Shown here piece by piece: positions 35,901 to 49,854 of a DNA stretch of 64,000 bases. Made by a program: the position numbers and the translations under genes. Every line of letters starts with the position of its first letter. Position 1 is the stretch's first letter. This stretch comes from Desmodus rotundus (lineage: Eukaryota > Chordata > Mammalia > Chiroptera > Phyllostomidae): positions 15,661,680 through 15,725,679 of the forward strand of contig NC_071391.1 of the NCBI RefSeq assembly GCF_022682495.2, in the 5' to 3' direction. The notes under the pieces are model-generated. The model was not told the DNA's origin, ran no database searches, and saw only the letters and a list, made by a program, of their open reading frames with translations.

Positions 35901-38900
35901 ATTGACAAGTCTGAGAAAAGTTAACCTGCATGCTTTTGTAAAATTAATGCCTCACCTATACTTAAATTATCTTTCCTTCTAATCAGATTATAAATCATAA
36001 ATTCAATTTCAAGGCTGCTGTGTTTGGGTATGTGTATACAAGTCATTCTTAATATTCTGTGCATAAACTGAGAGGCTTCCCTGTGTCCACATAGGGTATT
36101 TTAACTAAGCTATCAGGAATCTCATTTTACTTTATATATATTAATTGGTAGCTTGATATATTTAAATCACATACCAAGCATTTCCGTGAAACCTCACTAT
36201 TTACCAGGGCTCCATTTCACAGCTCACTAGCTGTTTCTGGGGTTAACTCAATGTGCTAATTTTAGGCCACTGCAGGTGATAGCTGCTGTAACCAGGACAT
36301 TTTTGGTTCCGCTCAAGATATTGCTGAAATGAGGTTACCATAACTTGTACGTTTAATGGTTAAGAATATTTAGAAAGCAGCAGTAAACATGATTTCTATA
36401 CGTGTTTCCAAAAGTGTACAGCACAGGATTTTTATTTAATTCTTTCCTGAAAGTGGATAAAGTTGCTGCAGCGGTACCTCTATAATAATGACGGCTCCAC
36501 ATCCTCGCAGAAAAAACACCAGTGTTTCCTACTTATACACATATATTTTCGGGGCAGTTTCACTCATCCTTACCACAAAACTGAAGTCCTACAAGCCTAA
36601 AACCCAAAGAGGAAAGGCCAGTGTTTGTTGTGTCACACCCGGACACTGCCATCACCTTGTATGCAGGGTGGCCAGACCGCACAAGTACACCCATGTTTTG
36701 CCGTGTGTAACGTGCACCCATGTTTTGTGCGTATTATACACGGGATTATTATACCCACGGTAGGTAATCGTTATGCCCATGTATAATGCGCATCCCTATT
36801 TTTCCCTCAAAAATTTGGGCAAAAAGTGTGCATTACAGATGGCAAAATACGGTACAAAAGTAAAGGGAAATTTTTATCAATGGCAGCTCAATTTAGAGTT
36901 CCTTTGGGGGACACTACATATTCACTTCCAAGAGTGCAATATTTACAAGTATTTACTGCCACAGCTGTGTATATTCTGGATAGGAAATAAACAGGAGGCT
37001 CATTTTGTTCATACAAAATCAAAACAAGTATTATTAGATCACTTAGGTGAGATATCTAACTCAAAAATATATTGGCTAGCCAAGAAAATCCTTGAAAGTG
37101 ATGTATTAAATAAAATGTAACAAACATCTAAGTATTCCTAAATGTTGCTCATATTTTTAGCAATTACTTGCATTGTTTTGTAATTAGAAAAGCACCCACA
37201 ATTAATGTTATTTCTCAAAGAAATTAACATGAATAATTTTTTTCTCTTTACTTCTCCAGCATCATAATTAAGAGATTGTAGAAGGAACTTTATACTCAAA
37301 AGCCAACTAGGCTATCCACTTTTTAGTTTCGTATAAAACTCATAACACAAGCAAATTATACAAATTATGCAAATTATTTTACAAGGAAGAAATTTTTGTA
37401 TCATGTAACCTCTGGTAGTTAGTCATTTTGGGGAGACAACAGTACACAGAAAACACTATTTCATAATGCTTAAAAAGATAACTAAAAACCCAATTAAAAG
37501 ATTAAAATTCAAGGTGATTTTGTACAGTAAGAAAACAAATATTGTCACCTGCATCACCATTATATGGGAATAGGAAATAAGGTGTAACAACTTGCCCTAG
37601 AGCCCAGGCACAGCCCCAAGAATCCAGGCTGCTCATACAATAATCAGGACACCACCAGCAGCCGCTCCGTCCACCCCTCTGCCCTGCCCTCCACCCCAGA
37701 GTAACCGGCTTGGAGTAAACAGGGTCTGCAGTCCAGCAACTGCAAAAGGAATCCTCACGAATTAGAAGAAAATAGATGCAAATGTCTTAAACAAGCTTGC
37801 AATTGGAATCATTAACAATGATTTTTAAAATCACAGCATAATAGTGAAAAGAATTACATAAAGTAGCAACACTGTTACACAAAGCCCATGTTGGAGAAAT
37901 TAGTTGGTAACTCCATTGGAAGTCCTACTAGAATGACACAGCGCACGTTTCCCTGGGCCAACTGCATTATCTGAGCTCTGTGTTATCAAGGATACAACTT
38001 AATTAGAAATTCTCACAGTTTTACCTATCGGGCTAACTGAATAGTTACTGTGCAAGGCATAAAAGCTTAATTAGATGAAGTTTATAGAGTGCTCTGAGTA
38101 CTATCTGATTTTCTTCTTTATTAACGTTTAAGTCACCACGGAAGTTAAGTGCCCTCCTTGCCATTTCCGTGTCCCCACCCCGTGTGTTACTTAACCTGAT
38201 ACTCAACCCTACACCATAAAAAACCAAACATTTGTAATAAATTTTAGTTTGATATGTGTTAAAGTGAGATAACAAAAGCAAAAGAACTTTCCAAAACACA
38301 GGACTGCATGTATATTAATAGTAAATCTAAAGCCGTAACTTATAAACTCTAAAACAAACTAAAATAAAAAGAACACATATACCATCGAAGACTGTTTTTT
38401 CATACATAGCATACTATAAGATGGTAGGAGTTTCCATTCCTTAAATTTTCCCAAAGGAAGCTGACTTTTTAAAAAGTGACAGATCTTAGGAGAAAAATAA
38501 TCCCTAAAGTTCTCAAAGAGAATGTTACATTTTCGCCCACGTATAAGAAATTTTTCTTATACTAGCTTCACTCTGAGCTAAAAAGAACCTTAGAACCAAT
38601 CTACAACTACTCCGGTTTCCTTTTTAAAGATGAAACCCATTGAAAGAATGGCTCTGATTCAATTCGGCACACCCATCACTTTGTAGTTCGGTCTGGAACA
38701 GCCCACTGCTAGGAGACCCGAAGGGCTAATGTACCCAGCTATTTAGAAATGTTTACGAGCATTACAGCTGCTTCCGAATGGATTAAAAGACTCTAGATAT
38801 TACCTTGGAATGTCTTCATCTAGAAAAGCCCTGGGTGGGGTTCAGTGGTGAAGGCCTTACTCTCTTTCTGGTAATTTATTAACTTCCTAATGTTGTTAAC

Positions 38901-41900
38901 TTGAATTCTTGGGGCAGGGCAGGGGATAAATCCTTCGCATAATCCCTAAAATTAGATACAATTAGACCCCTGAACAGAGATTCTTCTCAGAGATTTCCAA
39001 ATCAATAGAGGGCTCCCCCTACTGGCACTACATCACACCCCGGGGCAAATCCATGTAAGAAAAAGGAAACCATCACTTCATCTGTGCTTTTCATCCATCT
39101 GTCCACCCATCCAAACATTTATCATCCATAGACAGGGCAGAGCAGTGCCTACTTGTGGCTGAGTAACATTCACTGAGTACACAGTGGTACCAGAAGGAGA
39201 AAGTTAGCTTTTTGAAAATACGCAAAGGGCCTCCTACTCCAAGAGATTTCATTTCAGATAATGATAGGGATGGAAGAGATTTGTTTAGTCAAAGCCATTC
39301 TAATTCTTCAACATCACTAAGTAGTTTTTCACTTTGAATACACTGAATATTTGGAGTTACCCAAACAGGGGAATGCAAACTCAAATGCCTAAAGGGCCAC
39401 ACAGGTAACATACCCCAGTACAACAGATCAGACAATAGGGACTAGTGGGGACTGTGGCAATCTGGAGATTGCAAGCCTAACTACTTAGCACATTTAGCTG
39501 CTACTCAGCTAATACTTGTCACTCAGCAGTTCAGCTCTGTGTTACCTGATTTTCCAACAGAAGCTAGAAGTTTGGGAGTGAAATGTCTGTTTTGAAAACA
39601 CTGCTTGAGCCTACTGAAGTATGTTGGTGGGGCACATTCAGCCCACTGACTATCGGTTTGTAACCTCCTACCCAGAATCAGAAAAGAAACTTACCTTCTG
39701 CCCACTCCCCTCTGGCAGAGTCAAGATTAGGAAATGCTTACATCTTACTTCCGTGTAAATACCAACAACGGGTCTAAATTCAGCCCTCGAGGGCCACATA
39801 CATAAGTGTGATCCCGATGCCCAAAGAACAAGAATTTTCAGTTTTTTAATTCATTCATTTTTTTTTATTCAAAAAGCATTCATTGTATACCCGCCATATG
39901 TGAGGCCTGGGCTAGGCAATGGCAAGAAACGGAGGGACATGGTACCAGCCCCTGCGTGATTTATAATCTGTGCAGACACTAAACTAAAAAGGAAAAGCTG
40001 AGTGACGGGAAGGCTCACAGTGGGCACTGAAACTGCCCGAGGGCCCTAATCTTGTCCCGAGGGATCCGGAAGGCTCCCTACCCCAGCCCACCTCCAAGCA
40101 CACAGTACTTTAATTGAGAACTGAAGGTTGAGTAGAATTAGTAAAGTGGGGGATGTCGGAGACTTCTTCCGCGGAGGGAAACCAGCCTGCGGGGGCCTAA
40201 ATCAGGTTCAGAAGACTGAATGAAGGTGCTTGGACCTGAGCACAGATGGGGGTGGGGGGGGGGACCTGACTTGAAACTGGGGAGGGGAGCAGGGGCCGCA
40301 TCAGGAGGGTCCTTCCCTGTGGGTCACGTTAAAAACTCTGGACTTGAGGAAGAGGAGAAGTCACCGAAGGATTTAACAGGGTATGTGACAACCCGATGTA
40401 AAATCACACTTTGGCTGGAGTATGGAGACCAGAGGGAGATAAGGTGGATGAGAAAGACCAATCAGGCCATTCTAAGTAGTTCCAACTGAAAATTTCGGGG
40501 CTTGGGATCTAGAAAGTATCACCGGGTATGAAATGAAGTGAGTTGACCTACAAAACAACCAGGAGGTGGCGTGACTGGCCTTGACCAGCTCCGTGACTGT
40601 GAGTGTGTGGGACGACAGGTTTCCCGTCTTCACAGGAGACACCTCTGGTTCTTCCAACCATTCCTAACAAGACATAGTTTCAAGTCCCTACTTTGGTTGA
40701 ATACCTGATGAAGGAAGGAATAAACTAAGTTCCCCTGCTTAGGAGTCTCCCTCCCCACCCCCAAATAAAGCAGACCAAACTCAGTGGTACAAACTCTAAG
40801 CGGAGGTTGTTAATAAATTTTACCACGGGCCATGCCCACACCCACTTCCTTCTTTGGTCTAAGAAAGGTAAGAAAGAAGGTTGGAACATTCCCTGCATTT
40901 GTCAGAATGGAAATTTCCTGAGGGATTCAGGTACAGGCGGGGCCACTCCCTATATTCCACCTTATTCACCAAGCCCAGTAGTAGCTTCTGGGCCCAGTAC
41001 TGTCAGAAAGAATGGTGTCCCCACCCTTAGGGAGCTGCAGGCAGGTGCAGGTAATATTATTTGGGCAGTGTCCATCTGAAGAGGAATGAAGAGTCTGTGG
41101 AGTCTTGAGATCCTAAAACTACTATTTAAAGAAATCAAAAAACAGGCCAGGAGAAGGAAGGCAACTCCTAATCTGGCAAATGCTAAAACAAGTGATCTCA
41201 AGTCAGAAACAAACAAAACAAGAGCAGTTTTAGAACTTGTCGGTGGACCTGCGTGAAGCTCAGTGTACTACCTGTTGAAACTGGACTTGTGTTTACCTGC
41301 CTCTGGAGTTGTGGCACTTCTGCCTTTTCCATGATTTCTCTAGTAGTCAATAATAGCACAATTTCATTTGCAAATTCTCTCAGTATTCTGAGGTCAAAAA
41401 CCCTCCAGTTACGAAACCAGAACTATTTTAGGAGAGTGTGGTTCTTATCTGAAGTTTTAATTATCTCTAAACTCCACAATTTCTGCTCTGAAGGTCATTA
41501 TCTTAGATTTTAGTCACAGGGCATCTGAAATCACAAGGAAAACACCGTGGCTAGTAGGGCTCTCTTCCAGGTTAAGGCCAATGGACCTGCTATATTGATA
41601 CAAGTAGACCTGGCCAGACAGCCCAGCCAGACCCCAGAGTGACTACGCTTCTTCCTCTGGGGTCCACGGCATGGGCATGTGGGCTGAAGCCCTTGCAGGA
41701 GTGGTGGGCCCTGGAAGCCACGTGACCAGGTGCTGGGCCTTGTGGCTGGCACAATGGACCCACCCATGGCTGGCCGTAGAGGTTGGTAATGGCCCCAGGC
41801 TCCATTGCAAGAAGCAGCGCTGGTGGTGTGGTGGGCAGATGGCATGTGCAGACTCCAGGGAGCAGACTGAAGCCAGACTGCAAACGGAAACAAGCTAAGG

Positions 41901-44900
41901 GTCTGGATGGTTGTGCTGTAGCAGCCTGAGGTTCTCAGAAGAAGGTATTTTCAATGGGAGAAGGAACTCCAGGTGTAGCCTTGGCTAATCTGGCAGAGGG
42001 TAGAGGGGATTTTCTCTGGGTATTCTGGAGGGGATGGGCTCTAAGGCTTGCCATTCTTCCAAGTTGTGTAGCTTTTGAATAAAAGACCTCTTTCCTTCTT
42101 CACCAAACTTCTGCCTCTGGAATTTGCCTATGGGTGGTGGCAGGCAGTGAATCCACTCTCTCCTCGGTAACAATACTGGTCACCTATATAGAATGTCCAC
42201 ACCACTGCTCTTCTCACCTTGGTGTTCATCTGCTCTGCAGGGAACAAGGGCAAGACTAAACCCTGCAGGATCTGAAAGCAAAACTGGGATAGCAGGCAAC
42301 GAGGCCTCTAAACACCCCTTAGGTTGCCTCAACTCACACTGTCGTGGCTGGTAAAGGGAAAGCCTAGTTAAGTAAGTCATTAAGAAGGAAAAAGGGAATA
42401 AACCTAAATTACTGAATAGGATGAAAAGTGAAACAATCAGATGGAACTGGAGAACTCAGTGGCCTAGGAGAGAGAGCTAAACTGGACTCTGATTAAACAT
42501 CAAGTATCTATAGGCAAAAACATTCGGTTAATATTTCTTCCCCAGTGTTCTTCTGCACCATTCACCACCACTTTGTCTGGTGACGACCTGTCATTCCTCT
42601 GGTCAGGGTATTTCACTTTTATTATTCTTCTGTTGGACTATTAAAGTTATGTGATATTTACAATCATCCGACCCACCGATACAGGACAGACGCTCATGGA
42701 CCAAGCAATAATCTTGGCCCTGAAGGAATGTAAAGCAGGTGGTTCAGCACTTACGGCCCCCTTGACTAACATTGATGGTGAGAAGAGATCTTCTCTTTCT
42801 TATATAAACCCTCTTGATGCATTTATTTGGCTTTAGGCTGCAGACACCCATGTCCTGTTCCCCTGATATCCAGCCACCATGAAACCCTGTAAGATTCTAG
42901 GGCCAGGCCAATTTTCATCTTCTTTTAAGTTATCCCAGGGCTCCAAACAACCCTGCTACCAGAGATGTAGCCCTGGCACTGGCAACATAACACGGGCAAC
43001 ACAAGGACAGTAAGCGCAATTCATCAAACTACATGACAGGGCAAATGACAGCTGCATGAAAGAGCACTAAACCTGGGAGCTCCCCACACAAAGCTTCGTC
43101 GAGGTGAACGCCCCTTCTCAGTACAGATCAGACACACACATAACATACGTGTTGTCAAGTCCCTCTGCCGCCAGACCTGCCTTTCTAAACTGTGGATCAG
43201 GTCACACCTTATTTCCACTTCAAAGCTGTCTGCGTACGGCTCTCCATATGTGGCTCTTCTGTGCACAGCGCTCAGGTTCCTGCACGGCCATGTCTTAACT
43301 TCCTTCCCTGGCCGTCAGGTTAACCGCTGCACACCACTCGCCTCCCGCCGCAAGTCAACCCGTTCCATACCCGAACTACCTGATGGCTACCCAGATGCCT
43401 ACACTTAGTGACACCTACACTAAGGTCGCCTATAATCCAATAAAACTCGGCTGTCCTCCAGATGTTATTAACTCCATGATGACTAAATCAAGAGATTTAG
43501 ACTGATTTTCCAATAAAGAGCCTATCACAAAGGTACAGGAATATTCATATTTGTACTAAAGATAAAGAATGAATATTTGGAGAGGAAGTGTTTTAAATAG
43601 CAAACTCCCTGAGTGTTCTGTGAGATTTGCCAAAAAAAGTTTACGTACAAAAATTGTAAGCATGTGTCTGGTTCTGCTTGTGACCCTTCCCATTGATCTG
43701 GTTTACAACGTGACACATGTTTAACAGTTTAGCGTTCGTCTCCACTGACTCATCTCACGGGACAGGCTCCTATGCCGATGTAGAAAGGGAAAGTAGAATA
43801 GGAAGAGTGAAGAGGTGGGAGAAACACTTTATAATTTGTCAAGATGTTAGGACAGGTGGCTCATTTTTATTTCATCAGTGTATTGAACCGGCTGAAAGGT
43901 ACTCTCCAGTGCCGTTCGCTTTGAGCTGCTCTGTCCACATCTGCCCCCTGCGCTGCTCCTCTTTAAGCAGGGACACCAGGTGACCCCCACCAGCACACCC
44001 TGATCTGTGCTCAGGTGCCTCGGGAAAGATGCAGTGTGTGGGCGTGGAGCAGAGAGCTGACTGGTTCTCGCAGATCGAGATCAGAACCTTGGCCTTTCAT
44101 CATTAGCATTCTGTGCACTGCCAACCAAAAATGATGCCTGCTCTGGGAGACGGGGGAGGCCAGTTAAGTTCTGACAAGCAGGAGAAACACTAATGTGTCT
44201 AGTGTAAACCTTTATACAGTTTATTTGACAGAGGAAGTAAAATTATCAGGAGACTAATTTGACTAATTTGTAGCTAGTATTAATTCTATAAAATAAAATT
44301 TAAACACTTGAATGTTTTTCATAATTAACTCATTACAATATATTATAAAACACATGTACATAATTTTAACACTCGTATTTTTAAGCGCTTGGCCAAGTGC
44401 GCTAGAAAAGATTATGAAAACAATAGTATGCCCCAGTCATTACAAAAGGTAAAACCACAAAACATAAAAATTATAGACCAGAAATAATAATTCTCCACAA
44501 AAATCTGTGTTAAAAATAAAGTTATAGTTGTGCATATTTACTGGAAATCTTTATCAGCTCTTAGTTCAGCTAAATAATAATAACATGGTTTTTAGAGCCC
44601 TTACTATGATTTGGGCACTATTCTAATAAGTTTACACATATCACCTTGTTTAATTTCCAAAACAGCTCTGTGAGGGAAAAAGAATTATCGTCCTCATTTA
44701 CAGGCTGAAGCAGAGTGAGTAATCTGCTCAAGGTCGTACAACTAGTAAATGTGGGGGTTATTTAATTGACTTGAAACTTCCTACAGATTATTGAAGGATG
44801 ATTGTGTGTATATAAATATGCCAAGGGAAATACCTTAAAAACTATACAGATATATTCATCCTACCTATGTTTTCAAAGCATCAATTTTGTGCTTTTTTCC

Positions 44901-47900
44901 CTTGCTACAAATCTACTCACTAGAGGTCTACCTGTTAGCAGTGTGCCTCACTCAAACTGAATCCACGTGAGAAAAACCCTTGGTTAATAACAATGGAAAA
45001 GATAGCGATTGTTTGTTTTATAAAATCACCACTTGTCATATCAAAATGTAATTCATTCGATGTGCCTTTAAACAACAAGCTACCAACACTATGTGTACGC
45101 ATCCATTAAGGAGGTAGCTTTCCTTATGGGAGAGCTGGCTGGCCCGAATCAACCATATTGATAGAATCATATAATAACTGAATTACCTAAATACTTTAAA
45201 AGCAACACATACGTTACACAGAAAGAAACATAGCCATACATAAAACATTTGATAAGGCATAAGATCTCAGGGTCTTTGGACTTGAATCAACTGTGTAAAG
45301 GTTGTGATTTCTCAGACTATAAAGACACAAGGAGAATGTTTCTTAAACATTCATGAAAGAGAAAAAGATCACGACTATCACCTCAAATGAAAATTAACAG
45401 TTAAGTTCTTATTTATATTTATCTGGTCAATTCTAATAGTTTTGAATTATACAAGTTACTAAAAATGGATTTAGCTTTTCCATCCATCTGTTCAAATTTG
45501 AAGTGTCTGACATTGCCCACGGAAATTCTGCCTGGCATGGTCTCGTATGTATAATTGAGGTATGATACATTATTGTCGTTGCTGTTAAATGTAAGGAAAA
45601 GCGGTACCAGGTGCTCCTGTTTATTAGCTAGTCTTCCTTTTGGCGTATAGGAGCTGGTGTCGCATGCCTAGCAACACGAGAAACTAGAGTAGTTCTTATG
45701 TGTGGCTAAGAAAAATCACTCTCCTTACTTTATAGTCCCGCACTTCCCATGCAATACTTTATCACAATATTTATAACTCATCGACTTACATGTATCACAG
45801 GAGATACAAAATTGAAACAATTTATGAGTGATGGCTTGCATGTAGGTGAAAACTTTGTAAAAATCAATCTTTGGTCTAAGTTAGCTTGTGTAGTCCCTGG
45901 GCCTACCACAGTGTTTGCAAGTAATGGAGGCATTTAATAAATACTCATTTGTGTGAAAGCAGTATCATACAGACGCCTGTTTGAGCTCAGTTCTTCCTGC
46001 TTCCTGAAGACATAAGGGAAGAGACCACTTTCATCTGGAATACACTCTCACATCAAAGAAAAGTTGGCTGAAATGAACAAACTGATTATGTCAGTGTTCT
46101 TAAATAGAAAGAACCAAAAAGAATGATCTATTTATAAAGAAGCTGCTTACCTTACAAACAGAAAGAATATTGACAGTTATCAGTTTCTTGATGGTCTGCA
46201 AAAAAAATATTGATTATTTTATATAGATTTGATCATGGAAATGACCACAGTATACATTTATAATGAATGACCTGGAGATGCATCAAAAATGTCCCTAGAT
46301 ATAGCAGAGACCTCGGGAAATGACAGGAATTGGGACGGAGAGACACATTTTTATTATTATCCTCTCAGTGTTACAGTCCTTTTCTACCCAAAGCAGCAAT
46401 TCATGCTAATGTGCAAAATCCAAGGTATATGTGCAAGTAAAATCTGAAAGCAAAAGACACACTTAATCTAAAATAAATATGAACCCTCGTAATTTCTTCT
46501 CTGCTAGTACAGGAAAAGAGAAATGATTGAAACTTAGATTTTTAACAATTTTTAAAAAATTTTACATGTTCCTTCTTCCATGATATGTTTTTCGAGTCTT
46601 TATTAAAGAATTATGCATGTATCAAGGGTACAGCTTCCATTTTCGTAGAGCTAGCTTACCTGAATCAACTAGTATATTGCTATATACTAACAACTTTATG
46701 ATTTTTAAATTGGTGTTCAGAATCCGAATACTTAAAACAGAGCTGTTGTGAGATAATAAAAATAAGAATAAAACTAGGGCTATTATTGATCCTGGCACTA
46801 TATATATACACACACACACAAAGGAGGTGATAAACATTTTCTCATTCAATCCTTCTACCATCCCTGTGAAGCCTATTTTATGGGCAAGGGAACGGAAACG
46901 AAGTACGAAGTACGGTTGAGATAACCCTCAGAGTGACTCAGGTGGCAAGTAGCAGAGCCAGGGTGTGAAGCTCAGGCAGCTCCACTCTAGGGCTCACGGT
47001 CTGAGCCGTTATACCGCACCACTTCCACAATACCTGTATGCATGCCTTTTGTTACCATAAGATACAAAGAATCACTCACATTGTCCAAGTCAGGAATTTC
47101 CAGGAAGTATTCAGGATACTCATACGCCACCCCCACATTGTTCACTGAAATGACACATTCGTTAGTCTGCTAATGTTTTACAGATTTTTTTTACAATACT
47201 GGGATTAAAGATTTCAATACTAAAATTATACATACAATGACATAATTACTTTATGGCTGGAGTGAGCTTCCCACACCTTTCTATCCAAAATCTATCCATG
47301 TGAGTGCAGTTCAAATGCCTCCTCTGCCACTAAGCCTTTTTGCACCTACCACCCAAACAAAAGAACTTACATTCATTCACCTTCCAATTTCCATAGCGCT
47401 TGGAGTGTGTCTACTCTGTCTCTGTAATAGTTATTTGTAGATACTGCTTAATCCATCTCTAGATCTTAAATTTTCATAGTACAGTAGAAAGGGCAGAGAG
47501 TTCTGCAGTATCAGAGAATGGAAACCCAAGTTCTACTTATAACTATTTCAGAACACATGTGACTTGGGTAAGTCACATACGACAGACATGCATGTTTCTT
47601 CACTTCTAAAATGAGAGTTCACTTAATCATCCAACAAAGCCAGAAAGAAAAGTCCATTTCTAGCATCATGGAACATACGATCAAGTAGGCAGAGAAAGGC
47701 ACTAAACAAAAAGAATTAAAACCATTATTTCATTACAAAGTACAGGGTGCCGTGGAAGCCGATGCCTGGAGAGTCTGAGTTCGTCTGGGAGTGAGAGAAG
47801 ACTTCTCTGTGGAGGGCAAGAGACTGGGTCAGACTAAATGTGTCCAGCAAATCTTCCTTCCCTGCCAGCCCCTAAGGCCTTGAGAGTCCAAGTCGTGTTT

Positions 47901-49814
47901 TCCTGAATTCCTACTCCTTGATCACTAACCTAAGACTGGGGCTCCCAGATAATCGAGAAGCTGTGAATAAACAGGCTAATAGAACTGGGTTCATGATTAA
48001 TACTCAAATATCCTATGGCTTCCTCTGCTCTGTAAAGACAAAGACAAACCCAGAATAAGGAATATTTGCAGGAATCATATAAATAAAATATCTTCGAATT
48101 TATTTTAATCAAGTCAATAATGAAATGGATTCTCTCTCTCTATCTGTATTTAATCATCACAACAGCTACAATATCTCCCTTTTGCATGTGAGGAAACCGA
48201 AGTTCACAGCAGTTAAATAACTCACCCAAGGTCACAGAGAAGGAATTCACACTCAGGAAATTTGACTTCAGAGGCTGGGCTCTTAACCACTACATCAAAG
48301 CCATCATCTGCCCTCACCCAGCACTCAGTTCAGGGGAAAAAATACCAGTAATAATTGGGTAACAAACAGAAATCTGATAGCGATGTTTAATAAAACTGTG
48401 AAGTATTAGAAAAGAACGTTTTCAGTAGCAAAAAGATAATGAAATTATGATCAGCCTGCTAAAGCTTCTAAGGAATCGTGCCAGATAAACTTGATAGTAG
48501 TAATAGTAACTCTTTCAATAGACTAACAAAATTAGGAGCTCAAAGGAGTTCAATAAGGGTTCTATATTTAGCAGTAAGCCAGTCACTTGAGGCTGTGAGT
48601 CTCAAGATGTTACTTGCACAGTTCAGTCAGGATGGCCTGAACAAGACCATTGAAACGTGTCTGAAAATCTGTAAGCAAAAGATAATGGCCAAGCAAGCTG
48701 TATTTAATTGGGACTCATGCCCATCTGAATAGAGATAGTATCTAAACATAATTAATAACAGCAGGTCCAAATCCATTTTTATTTTATTCAGTAGGTTCTC
48801 TACCCATCAGGTGTTCTAGGAATCAATTCTATAAAAGATCTGTTAACAACTAAGCCAAAAGTAGTTGAAGGTGAGGCTTTATATTCACTTGCCTTTGGTT
48901 TAACCATCTTCAGAATTATGAAGGATGAAAAACAGCGTGACTGAAACAGTAACACCCAAAATATCTGATAAAATGCCACATATAAACAAAATATTCTTTT
49001 TTTAATAAAGATTTTATTTATTTATTTTTAGACAGAGGGGAAAGGAGGGAGAAAAAGGGGGAGAAACATCAATGTGTAGTTGCCTCTCATGCTCCCCCTA
49101 CTGGGGACCTGGCCAGCAACCCAGGCATATGCCCTGACTGGGAATCGAACTGGCTACCCTTTGGTTCACAGGCCGGTACTCAATCCACTGAGCCACACCA
49201 GCCAGGGCTAAACAAAATATTCTTTACAAAGTCAATTTAAGATAATAGAATCCTTCAAGAAAGGTTTTGCCAAATTGTAATATTCATCAGAATTTTAAAA
49301 AAATTTCCATCACGAACAGCAAATTCCATCTCAGATCACTTTCCCATATCTAGAAAACTCTTTATATTCAGATTCCTTTCTAGCCCATGGAAAAATTAAT
49401 GATCTATTTCAAAATAATGAAATAAAACCCTGAATAGTGTAATTATAAATCTCTTAAAACCCAGATTTGGGTTTTTAAAAAAATCTGGGAACTTTGCAAG
49501 CAGTATAGTTGACTTCGTAATCTTTTTAACATGTACTACAAGCACAAATCCAGCTAAGGAAGCCCACAAATAACCGAACAACTAAGCAAGCAGGAAGTGT
49601 TATTCTGGGTAAGGACGCATTAACGATAGAAAGTCTTCCGTTCCGTCTCTGCTAATGGAGCAAAGGGAAGCTATCAAAGCCATCTATTCACACAATGAAA
49701 ATACAAAAACACTATTGAACACAGCTCTAAAAGAAAACCTGGTCAACACGGAGAACTTCTGCCCAAATAAACCAACAGTATCATGTATAAGGACTACACT
49801 TTCATAACAACAAT

Positions 49815-49854
<40 letters not shown>

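Larger units (their letters stand above)
29743..46150 (-). other. HSD17B12 intron 6 (16.4 kb)
   Basis: The largest intron in the window. It holds the inverted L1 with nested SINE (30.66-31.59), a MIR (32.86), L1 pieces (33.1; 34.11-34.84), the U6/L1 chimera (35.41-35.63), a fold-back element (36.69-36.86), a possible LTR (41.5-42.17), an L2 relic (43.15-43.4) and a MIR (44.6). The stretch 37.1-41.4 kb shows no clear gene or young repeat. Confidence 0.8.

Noticed and set aside
49817..49850. CRISPR-like or regulatory repeat
   Set aside because: It is a simple CA microsatellite; no spaced repeats occur anywhere in the window.
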